A DNA stretch of 24,161 nt from Oppiella nova (lineage: Eukaryota; Arthropoda; Arachnida; Sarcoptiformes; Oppiidae). The stretch lies in the NCBI GenBank assembly GCA_905397405.1, contig CAJPVJ010000498.1, positions 1 to 24,161 on the forward strand, given 5' to 3'. The notes beneath the pieces are model-generated. The model saw only the letters and a list, made by a program, of their open reading frames with translations, ran no database searches and was not told where the DNA came from. Positions 1-10,900 of the stretch are shown here, piece after piece. Position numbers and translations under genes: made by a program. Each line of letters starts with the position of its first letter. Position 1 is the first letter of the stretch.

Positions 1-2
1 AG

Positions 3-374
3 CAGTTGAAACGTGACCTCATGTTCAACAGCCACGTGATTATGGGGCGCGTCGACGACCTGTGCAATGATATCTCATTCTATAACCTCTTCGCGAGCCA
101 TAAGTTTCCCATCAGTTGTTGTGTTGTGGAAGACTCGGCCGCTTTGAGTGAACCGCAGATCTACTCTCTGTTTTGGTTCGGAGTCAATAAAATCATTTTC
201 GGCCGCAATTCCTACGATAGAAATATCGATAAAAGCGATGTTTGCGTCAAATATGGTTTATCGCGGTCTCTGTGCGGCCGATACCTCGCTTCCTATCGTC
301 ACATTAAGTCCAACAATTCTAGTCTCCAGTCATTGAATACTGTTTTTGAATTTGGAAATTCAATCAGCGATTAA
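3..374 (+). CDS. Unidentified gene, partial 3' terminal exon
   Basis: The frame is open from the window edge (codons from base 3) to a TAA at 372-374, about 123 codons. Base composition is near 45-50% GC and falls sharply to AT-rich sequence just after the stop, as expected for the end of a coding exon. The product has no signal peptide, transmembrane segment or family signature I can name. A stretch around 150-210 (EPQIYS...GVNKIIFG) loosely recalls the helix-strand region of cytidine-deaminase-fold proteins, but the zinc-binding cysteines are absent, so I do not use it. The codon-aligned antisense frame also reads protein-like but with several interruptions. The coding strand is therefore uncertain, and a decayed gene on the minus strand is possible. 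Confidence 0.35.
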   Translation, partial: QLKRDLMFNSHVIMGRVDDLCNDISFYNLFASHKFPISCCVVEDSAALSEPQIYSLFWFGVNKIIFGRNSYDRNIDKSDVCVKYGLSRSLCGRYLASYRHIKSNNSSLQSLNTVFEFGNSISD

Positions 375-844
375 AGTAATGCTATTTTTCTTGTTATATT
401 TGTTTCATTCAGTTTCTATTCAAATCATTTACGATATGTTTATATGTTTATAATTTTGCTTTATTTTTAAAGAATATTTTTTACGAATTTATAATCGTTT
501 TTGTGTTTAAGTTATAAGTGTTTCACACATCGATTTAATAATGCATTATTGAAAAGTAAATTGTATTTTGTTGGAGAACTCATTTTAGTGTAGAGTTTCG
601 CAAAAACAAAACTATTTTAATTAATATTTAATTACTAGAATATATGATTAAAACTTTATCTGTATATTAATATGCTTTTAAAATAGTGTTAAATATGTTG
701 TAAACAATATGCAAACATTTTGATAAATAAAAATCTAGTTTCGTACTAATATTTGCGTCAAATAAATGCGAATAAATAAACAAAAAGTGATAAAATCAAA
801 GCAAATAAAAAGTGAAAATGTGTTGCATGTATGGGCAAAAAGAG
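375..844. other. AT-rich spacer, probable 3' UTR of the first gene
   Basis: There are no credible coding exons. The region is strongly AT-rich with many short A and T runs. A canonical polyadenylation hexamer AATAAA lies at 726-731 and could end the transcript of the open frame finishing at 374. Nothing else is recognisable. Confidence 0.4.
837..841 (-). terminator. Pol III oligo-T terminator of tRNA-Ile
   Basis: Five consecutive A on the plus strand (TTTTT on the transcribed strand) begin four bases past the tRNA 3' end. This is the normal position and form of an RNA polymerase III terminator. Confidence 0.65.
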
Positions 845-941
845 TTCCCCAGGTGAGGCTCGAACTCACAACCCCGGCATATCTCAGATCACGAATACTG
901 TCATATAAGTACCGTGCGCTAACCAATTGCGCCACTGGGGA
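845..941 (-). tRNA. tRNA-Ile (anticodon UAU) with a 23-nt intron
   Basis: Read on the minus strand, a 7-bp acceptor stem pairs 941-935 with 852-846, with discriminator A at 845. The D arm TGGCGCAATTGG matches Pol III box A, and the T arm contains GTTCGAGCCT (box B). The anticodon stem CGGTA (914-910) pairs with TGCCG (879-875) and includes one G-U pair. The anticodon TAT is at 907-905, followed by A37 at 904. Bases 903-881 are an insertion between positions 37 and 38, the canonical place for a nuclear tRNA intron, and base 38 is at 880. The spliced length is 74 nt before CCA addition. tRNA-Ile(UAU) genes of animals typically carry such an intron. It decodes AUA codons. No mature-sequence defect is visible; the first pair is U-A. 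Confidence 0.95.
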
Positions 942-1901
942 ATGTGAACGTCAGTCACATTATGCCATATTATGGCTGTTCGCCAACACTCGCAGGCATT
1001 TCTTATGCAATTGAGTTCAATGAGTGGCGCGTATTGTACGCCAAACACCAGATGTCGTCCCCTAAACTGTAAACGAGTTTCAGATTTCTTGACAAAAAAA
1101 AGTTTTGCATAAAGTTTTGTGCGAAAGGGAGAGAGAGAGAGAACTGGTGGAGGAATACGTGGAGTGGTAGGGCATTGGGGGCCGTAAGACAGGGCTGGTA
1201 GACGTGGGCAACAGTGGATGGGATGCAGGCATTGGAGGCACAGACAGGTAGAGCCGGAGTGGCGTTTTGCGAGCGCTTTAATAGCCTTGAGCTGAGACTT
1301 CTCTGGTGAGACATTCCTGCGACTCTTGGTATGGACTGAATGGGCATATCTTGGAGAGCGTGAGCGCACCTGTAGAACAGCTTTCGTCGCAACCAATGGA
1401 GAGAAATACATGTTATAAGAAAAGTTCACTCCAAACACATACCTGGCCTATGGTTGATGCCATTGATGCCAACTCGGCCTCACACTTGGCTCATAGAAGT
1501 GATCATTGCGTTCAAAGTAAACACAACTTCACCGCTAGTGGTGTTGTGTTAACCCCTTTCATGTCATTCCTCTTCTTATGAAACCAATTGTTCGCACATT
1601 TAGTCCTTTAAAAAAAGTCTCACTCCGTGTGTGTGTCAAGTGTTGCTCAGTTGTCTGCCATTCCTCCGCTGACTCAGTGATCAGTGTATCTCTGGACGTG
1701 TATCCAAAAGTTTTGTCATCACTTGTGTTCGCATCCATTGCCGCGTTTGCTATCAAATAAGGAAATTCCTATCATTGCTATGCATTCCTATCGCTGCTGT
1801 GGTGTCAGTGCTATTCGTGCTATCAGTGCTCAATACGATCGGTGCTATCATTAGATATTCTGTGCGTTCAGACTATTTGTTAGTCAACTAATCGTCGAGA
1901 T
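942..1901 (+). promoter_or_regulatory. Upstream region and probable 5' UTR of the class XV myosin gene
   Basis: No supported coding exon. Bases 1100-1480 are G-rich on the plus strand and include a GA run at about 1128-1142; frames on both strands there look like chance. Three matches to the arthropod initiator core TCAGT lie at 1647, 1674 and 1681, within a pyrimidine-rich stretch. From 1770 to 1850 there is a degenerate repetition of GCTATC/CCTATC units. An in-frame TAG at 1881-1883 precedes the myosin ATG at 1902, with a purine at -3 and G at +4, which fixes the start if no further 5' coding exon exists. The exact transcription start cannot be placed. Confidence 0.35.
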
Positions 1902-4900
1902 ATGGAGGACCAGCTCGAAAGGGTAGGTGTCCAGCGCTGGTGGTATACCTTGTGTGTGTGTGCAGTTCGTACTCATAGTCTTGTTGTTTATCCGATAGCC
2001 ACCCGACCTGTCGGCCGATGGAGTCGAGGATATGGTCGACATAGAGTGAGTTCCCTTTCATTACATCCATTACCATTCATAAGCACCGGAAGTATAGATT
2101 TCATGTCAATTTAAAAGTCAGGTTACAATGAGAAGTGTATTTTTTTGCTGAGAAGTTATGAGTGTTTTGTGACTTTTTGTGAGCACTTGTGAGCCCAGCC
2201 TTTGGATCAAATGATTGTGACGTAAACTAAAAATAAATATAAAATAATGATTGAAATGCATAAAAATAACGCGTTATCAAGAATTTAGAGTTTAATTGCT
2301 ATTAAATGGGGCGTCAGTTTGCCATTTATATACCCTTTTTATTATTTATATTGATTTCCACATATAATTAAGAACTTATTTATTATAAGTAAAAGCCTTT
2401 TTGATTGAGAAAACGATTATCTGTTTTTGCAAAGTTATTGAGAAAGTTTTATTGTTTGAATTAAACTTTTTTTGTTGTAAATTTATAAGAAAAAATATTG
2501 TAATTAAATACATATGAGAAAAGTTTTATCTTGAAACTTAAAGTTTTTGCAATGTTTTGCAATTTTCTTTGCATTTTTTTTCATTCAAAGTTTGATTTTT
2601 CAAACATATTATTTAATTCAATGAAGTGTCGGAGCTATATATATGTACGACTCGTTTCTGTGAATCTCTACTGATTTACGGCATTTGCTAAATAAACCAC
2701 ATTTTTATCTCTCGGTCTCTCTATTTATTTCGCATAAAAATTTGTGGACAAAAAAGTAGAAAAACTATTTCAAAACCACTTATTTGTTTGATCCCTTCAA
2801 ATGTGAGAGAATTCACGACAGGATTTATCGGTGAAATACAAATTAAGTTTGCAAAACATATTAATCTACTAAACAATTATACTGTATATAGAATTAAATT
2901 AATTATATTTTGTTTTTACTATTGCCTTATTCAAATTATATGTAATTAAAACCTCATTTAATTTAAATTAGATATTGCCTTATAGAATATATACCGGTAT
3001 TAGAAAATAAATAAATTAAAACTTTGCTAATAGTTTGTTTAGTTTTATTAAAAGGAATAAATTTAAAATAAATTCATTTTATTCATTAGATTTTAAAATA
3101 AACTCAAACTATGAACCAAACAAACGAAAAATGTTTGACTCATTTACGCCAAAAGTCTACATAATGTTCAATAAAGTCGACAATTCTTGAGCACAACTTT
3201 TATCCCAATTTCTATTCTTTTCGTTGTTTTGTTTCTTAAGTGAAAATAATGTTTCAAATGAACCCAAAAAATGCATTAAATAAATAAATTTAAATAACAG
3301 TTCAAATGCCGTACAATATAATTCATACAAAAATAAGAAAATACACAAAGATTTATATAAAACTGCATTTTCGTATGACTTAATTCTGAATATAAACGCA
3401 AAAAATAAAAATTATGTTTTGTTTTTATTTATGGCATGTTTTGAAACTGAATTAGACTTCCAATGAGTTTGAATCAGAGAATGACATAACACTCAAACAC
3501 AAAATACACTAAATATTTGTCAGAAAATTACTGAAACACCCATTTATATGGCAGTAATTAAAATAATTTGAATGACAAAAAAGTAAAAGTCTAACATTTA
3601 AAACAATAGAGAATTTGCTTTAGTATTCAATACACAGAATATCACACATTGTTTGCAATAGCGAACTGTTTTATGACCCAAACAGTTAATTATAACACAA
3701 ACCCTATTATGTAACAGTGTGTTATTGTTTTAATTTAATTAAGTAATGATTAGATTTAAGAGATTACCAAATGGCGAGTGCAATATGTCGGGGTAGGGTA
3801 GGGTATGTTGGGTAAGGTATTAGGATTAGTTTTTATATGTTTTTATTTAAATTGGTAGCTATTTTTATAATGAATTTAAAATTATTATATTTTTTTTAAT
3901 TTTACAAAAATTTAAATTATGAATTATGTGTAAAAAGTTTATTTAACTCATAACTAAATAAATTATTTGCAAAGAATGCATATTTCAATGAAATCTCTAA
4001 AACCAAAAGTCATGAGGTTTTTGGGCCACCTTTTGAATCGCTGACAACGAGTTAATAAATCTTAAAATTAATATATTTTATCGTTTTTATTATTCCTTTG
4101 ATTTGAAAATTTATTATTTCTTTTCATTCAGCGATTTAAACGAAGCATCGATTCTATGGAATATTAAGACCCGATATGACAACGAAATCATAAATGTAAG
4201 CACTTTTCACATGCTATTCATTAGTCTTATATTTTATTCAAACATTGACTGCGAAAGAGTTCATTCATTTGCTTAAAATCAAATCCACAGAAATAATTAA
4301 ATGATAAGCAATTGTGAGAGAAAAAAGAAAAAGTTTCCAAACATAAGAGTTGGTGTAGTTTTTGTCAATAACTTTTCGCAACATTTCTTTTAATAGAAAA
4401 ATACGTTAAATTTGTTTCGCAAATGAGATGTATTTATAGGAAGTTTTTTCCTTCATTTATACACTTATTTTGGACGATAGAGAAGTGTATAAAACTTGAG
4501 GCAATTTTTATGTGAATTATATTTACTTTAAGCAAATTTTTTCCTTGAGGTCATCATCAGTAATGTTTTGGTTTAAAAATTCTGAGACAAGTTTGCAGTA
4601 TATTCTGCATTCACGGCAAGAGTTTATTGCTATACAGACGCATAAATATTTGCATTTTTGCAACACATCTTCAATGTGTGAGACAATAATTATAAGCATT
4701 TTTGTAGACTTTTTTCTAGTAAGTCATCAATTGTTTAATTGTTTGAACACTCAATGAGTGTATTGAATAGTCATTAATACAATATAGAAATGGATTGGGA
4801 TTTAAATACTAATGAAAAGAGGTAGGAATTTAGGGCGTGATCTCGAAATAATTCAATGACCCTTTTATTTCTGGTTATCTCTCATAACAATTTTTATGAC

Positions 4901-7900
4901 ACAATTTGGTAACAGATATGATGAAGAATTCTTAATTATTTAAGAATTGATCAAATTTTTAAATTTTATTCCAACTCTCGAGTGGATTCCCATCAGAAAA
5001 ATTAGTCCAACAGTTGAAAACATATCGAGAAAATAGCTTTTATTCACTCCATTTGTTTTCATCGCTTTTGGCGATCGATTGACGAGTTTTGCTATATTGT
5101 GCCAAAAGTTTTTTTGCGAGAATATAGAAATTTTCTTTTATTTATTTTTATGTAAAATAATATTATTTTTGTTTCATCGATAAGATGGAGGAATTTCACT
5201 ACAATTATCATAATTTATATAATTTATTGAATTAGTTTCGGAAAACTAAGTGATATTTTCATATATAATTTATGCGTTCATTTTCTATGTAATACTAAAA
5301 TTGTTTAAAGTATTACGAATACAATAACAAGATTTATTATAATGATTACCACATATTTATTATTAAATCCTTTTCTATAGCACATTATAAAATGTATGAA
5401 ATTTGCAATTGAGCTTAGCTTAAGACTACCACTTTATTTTTAAAGTCAATTAACATTTTTAGTAATAAAAGTAAAAATAGTTTTGACTGAATTACTAGCA
5501 ATTGATTTAAAGCAAATGAATTATTTATGTAATTATTAAAATTGGAAAATTGTTAAATTATGCAAAACAAAAACAATATATATTTCAAAATAAAACAAGA
5601 ATCTAAAGTTTAAGGAAAAATATGCATTAAATTAAAATATCGATTGTATTATAAATTACTGATTGAAAAATTACTTCACTTTTAGACTTTCATCGGAAGT
5701 ATCTTAGTGTCTGTGAATCCGTACAAAATGTATGACATCTACGGCTTAAATATGGTTAAGAAATACGAGTCACAGATCTTGGGAACATTACCCCCGTATG
5801 CATCGGAAATGATATGAAATATTTACGGACAGCGAAAACTAATTAAAAAATATATTTGACTTGATTTATAGGCATTTGTTTGCAATCGGAAGCAGCGCTT
5901 ATAGTAAGATGAATGAAGACAGTGAGGGACAGGTAGTCGTGGTGTGCGGTGAGAGCGGCGCCGGGAAGACAGAGAACACGAAACTATTGATGCAATACTT
6001 GGCGGCCGTCAACAAGTCTTCGAGTAATATAATCACTGAACAGATCTTAGAGGCGACGCCTTTACTCGAGTCTTTCGGTAACGCGAAGACCGTTAAGAAT
6101 AACAATTCGAGTCGTTTTGGAAAATATCTGGAAATCTATTTTAAAGAGTAATTTAACTTTACTTTCTAATTATAAACTGATAGTAACTTTCAATTTACAT
6201 CCGAAGTGGTCTCATAACCGGCGCCCGGACTACAGAATATCTGTTGGAAAAGTCCAGAATTGTGACCCAATCGCAGGATGAACGCAATTATCATGTCTTC
6301 TATGAGCTGTTGTCCGGACTCACGAATGAAGAGAAGGAGAAGTATGGCCTACAAGTGGCCGATAAGTACTTCTACCTAAATCAGGGCCAGTCGTGTGAAA
6401 TCGATGGCAAAGACGACGCCGAGGGCTTTCGGTTTCTGTTGAGTGCAATGCAAGTGTTGGGATTCACTAACGAAGAACAGGACACTATATTCCGGATGTT
6501 GGCATCAGTTCTTCATTTGGGAAACATATACTTCCATCGGAAACAGTTCAGACACGGCCAGGAAGGGGTCGAAGTGGGCAGTGATGCTGAGATCCGGTGG
6601 GTCTCACACCTCCTTCAGCTATCGTTGGATGGAATCTTCAAAGCCATGACTATTAAAACAACTGAAGCCAGAAATGAGAAGATGATGACTCCTCTGAACA
6701 TAGACCAGGCACTGGACGCCAGGGATGCCATTTCCAAAGCCCTGTACTCGTGTCTGTTCTCATGGCTCGTCCAGAGAGTGAATCTCATGATATATAAAGG
6801 CAGCCGAAAGACATGTCTCGCCATTTTGGATATCTTCGGATTCGAGAACTTTAAGGACAATAACTTCGAGCAGTTGTGCATCAATTATGCCAACGAAACG
6901 CTTCAGTCGTATTTCAATAAATATGTCTTCAAATTGGAGCAAATGGAGTACTCGAAGGAGAAGATCGAGTGGCAGCCATTGAGCTTCCCGGACAACATGT
7001 CGGTGCTGACGCTTATCTCGAAAAAGCCGGTCGGAATCCTTCCCCTTCTGGACGACGAAAGCAATTTCCCGAAAGCCAGCGACCAGTCGTTTCTGGAGAA
7101 GTGTCACTACAATCACGCGCTCAACGATCTGTACAATCGGCCGCGTATGTCGTCCATGGAGTTCGGGATCAAACACTACGCCGGGCAGGTCTGGTACTCC
7201 GTGGACGGCTTTCTCGACAAAAACCGGGACACTCTTCGGCCGAATGTCATGGATCTGTTGATTAGCAGCAAAATGCCAATGATTTCGAAGATGTTTCAAA
7301 ACCTGCGCGAATCGGTCGAAGCGAATAAGACCTACAGTCGAAGCGACGGCCGATTCATTACGATGAAGCCGAGGGCGCCTACAGTGTCGGCCCGGTTTCA
7401 AGACTCGTTGCAATCCCTGCTCGAGATTATGTCGAAATGCAATCCGTGGTTCGTTCGGTGTATTAAACCAAACAACGATAAGGTGTCCATGAAATTCGAT
7501 GTCCCGGTGGTGTTGGAACAGCTGAGGTATTCGGGGATATTGGAGACCATTCGCATCAGGAAATTAGGCTTTCCCATCAGAATCAAATATCAAACTTTCG
7601 TTTTAAGGTATGTGTAATATTATATATAAAATTCATATTTGAATATTATAAATATTAATTATGCACATTACTTATTCATATCCAACAGATACCGGTGCTT
7701 ACTACCCAATCAGACCCCGAGGGGAACTTCATCTAAGGATATTTGTCGACTCATATTAGAAAGGATACCAAATTATAGCCATCAATACCAATATGGATTG
7801 ACTAAAGTATTAAGAATTGTATTTATTTTATCGGAATTTAATTAATTGTTTATATTATTCGTTATATTTGTAGATATTTTTAAGGGAATCGTTAGACCAG

Positions 7901-10900
7901 TCGCTGGAAAAAGAGAGAAAAGAAGTGATGCTGTCGTCGGTCATTAAAATTCAGTCCTATATTAAGACATTTATAGCGCGACGAAGATATCGCAACTATC
8001 GCTCAAATGTAATTAAAATTCAGTCAATGTTTAGAGGATATAGAGTTAGAAAGGATTACCACAACTTGCGGAACGGTATCATCAGAATACAAGCCAACTA
8101 TAAAATGAAAAAACAGAAAGTTGAATACCAAAAGGTTTGTTACGTTTTTTTAAAATCTTTAATTCTTGATAGAAATTGTTAGTAAAATGTAATTATTTTT
8201 TTCTGCAGTTAAAAGCTCTTAAAACGCGTCAAATAGAGGCCGAAAGGATAGCCTTTGAAAAGACAAAAGAGAAGGCGAATAGAGATAGGGATGAAATGGA
8301 GCGCTCGTCCAGAGCTGTGGCCGGTATTAACCACTTGGAAGTGCCCGCAGAGCTGGCCTTCATATTCAGCAAACTCGACGGTATTTTGGTTTAATAGTAT
8401 GTTTTTATTTGGCTTTATTTCATTATGAATTGTATTCAATGATACGATAGACTGGCAGTGCATTCATTCGGCACAGAATATCGTGAGAGTGAACTCCAAT
8501 GTCCACCAAATGCTACACAAATGGCGACTCCCGTCGGACATCGATTACTACGCGTTCACAAAGTTTACAAATATCTACTTCAGGGCCCATATATGGGGTA
8601 TGAAACGAGAGCCCATCAAAACGCCCTTCTTAGCCAAAAATAGTGAAACCGATTTCCAAGAATCGGTGGCCATTTTTAAACTGGTATTTAAATCTCTGCC
8701 TGTTTTAGCATATAATTTGAATCTAAACCATTGGATGCATTGATTGAATGAATAGATCCTTCGGTTCATGAATGACAGCAATTTGTGCGGAAAGAAGGAG
8801 AAAGCATTAGCCGATTATATCGCACAGAAAGGACTGTCCAATAGTGCGCTCAGGGATGAGATCCTATGTCAACTGTGTAACCAGACCTGGAAGAATGAGA
8901 ATGAGGCGAATAATGAGCGAGGCTGGCAGTTGCTGGCTCATTGCTTATCTAGTTTCCCTCCCAGCCCTACGCTTTACAAATACCTATTAAAGTGAGTTTT
9001 GCAATCAACAAATTAATCATTATTTCACAACTAATTTCCTATCATATGATTGCAGATATGTTTCCGATCAGGGCTTTGATGGATACAAAGCTGTCACTCA
9101 AAAACAGGTATTAATTTGTCATTTGGTATTAATTACTCATCCGTTGATTCATTCATAACTTATGATCTTTGTCTTATCAGTTACTCCAAAGCGAGAAGTC
9201 TGAGAGTCTGAATGTGCGGACATACCCGCCCTCCCTTCTCGAGTGGAAGGCTAACAACAAGAGGTGTAATATGGCATTAGAGGCGACTTTTGCTGATGGT
9301 ATGCCATAACTGATAAAACAATACTAATAAAGATACGACAGGAATGTTATTATATTTATTACACACGATATCTGTCTCTCTATAGGCGACAGTAGATACG
9401 CCCCAATCGAGTCCTGGGCTTCAGCCGAAACTTTTGCATCAGAAGCCCTGCGCGCAAAAGGACTCAATTCGTGCTTTGGTTGGACTGTCGATCTCGACGA
9501 CGACGGCGATGAGTACGGACTGAATGGCAGCGACTTTGCGATGGATGTAGTCTCGCAAATGGAAATTCCAAACGCCTTTCCCGCCAACAAAAGCTATTTC
9601 TTGGTGTCGGCCGACCGATCAAAGCAGAGAACAGATAAACAGAATTCGTATGGATTTGATTTCATAAGTTCTTAAGACCACAAGAATTAATATGTAATTC
9701 TCGTATTCATAGATACCATAATCCGGAGAGGATTAACAAATTCGAGCTCAACTTCGACGAGTCAATACCGGTGCCATCGTTTCACAATCACTACGAATCT
9801 CAAGATCCGAAAGTTGGTCACAGAAGTCGCCAAAACTTGCGCCGAAGCGATATGTCTTCGGATGGAAACCCGAGAGCGCGGTCTCTATCGAGAGAACATT
9901 TGGCCCAAAACGATGACAACGACGAGAACCAGATGTTGACGTCAGACCAGGACTTGGGTCTCTCGAAGAAGAGTAAACTCAACGAAAGGTATCTCCAGAA
10001 TAAACAAATGACGAGCAATGAGAAGATCCAACTCTCGGAGACGAGTCGATTGAATCAGAGATACATTTCCAACAAATCAGAGGCCGACCGAAAGAATGGA
10101 GACATTGAGTTGCGATCAAAGAAGCGAAACATTCACTCGAAGACGAGCGACAAGAAGTCGAAACTCGACTCAAATAAGAGGAGTATTTCGATGCAAGAGT
10201 TGGGTTTGGCGTCGTCTGCCCTCAACGACAGATACTTCTCGCGAACCGATTTACACAAAACCGCTTCACTCACAGAAGGCAGTGACAGCGGACCCGATGC
10301 CAACCCTCACCACAATATATTAAGTCTTTCAGCATTTAAAGGCGAAACCTCTTCGGCGCTAAACGAAAGCCTACAGAAAGCCAACCGAACAAACATGAGT
10401 TCCCGTCCACTGCCGGCTGAGCCCGGCATTGAAGACAACTCCAAGAGGTCGCCCCCGAAGAAGTCACACTCCTCTCGAAAGTCTCATCTCATTCGGCCGT
10501 CGAGTCGCTCGTCTTCCTCCTCTTCCCTGTCATCCGTTCCCTCGTCTGCCGACAGAGAAATGGATTTTCCTATTATTGAAGGCGAAAGGAATGGCGAAGA
10601 CTTGTCTGAATTCAACGACAAGTCAAGCGAACAGAACTCTCGGTACCAGAAATACAGCGGAAAACTTCCCATCCCTTCACTCAATAAGCATTCGCTCACT
10701 TCCAAGGCTTATATCGACAGATCTGTCAGTAGAGACAGTGAGTACCAGTTGGTGAGGGGCTCAGCCATGTCGGACACGTCGGAATCGCCATCACTCGCAT
10801 CTCATGTCAGGAATATTCGCATCCCTTCCCACACATCAGAATTAGACCAATATTTGGACGATTTATTCAATCCGGTGTTGGACGCAAACCTGGATGAGTT

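Larger units (their letters stand above)
1902..7806 (+). other. MYO15: Myosin motor domain exons (1-7)
   Basis: The spliced exons encode residues 1-679. The domain starts with GVEDM near residue 12 and continues with NPYKMYDIY. The P-loop GESGAGKT is at residues 107-114, switch I is NNNSSRFGK around 160, and switch II DIFGFE is at 381-386. Further on are the relay helix region, the actin-contact segment [12 protein letters not shown], and the converter ([18 protein letters not shown]). All ATP-binding residues expected of an active myosin are present. The largest motor exon (6207-7607) holds most of the catalytic core. The acceptor of that exon (CCGAAG at 6201-6206) has a weak pyrimidine tract but is the only phase-compatible choice. 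Confidence 0.93.

Noticed and set aside
735-1014. Short open frames on both strands (66 and 82 codons) around 735-1014
   Set aside because: They run straight through the tRNA-Ile gene and its AT-rich flank. The apparent protein is just translated tRNA.
884-1438. Minus-strand frames of 184 and 129 codons
   Set aside because: They overlap the tRNA and a G-rich upstream region. The residue pattern is unlike a protein, and there are no domain or splice signals.
1951-1998. GT-rich run followed by CAG as an alternative acceptor in myosin intron 1
   Set aside because: Splicing there reaches an in-frame stop before the conserved exon. The acceptor at 1998 restores the family sequence.
3790-3835. 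Interstitial telomere
   Set aside because: The repeats are degenerate and very short. Only the G-quadruplex pattern is supportable.
6760-7413. Minus-strand frame of 217 codons
   Set aside because: It is the antisense shadow of the GC-rich motor exon, which has an unbroken conserved myosin reading on the plus strand.
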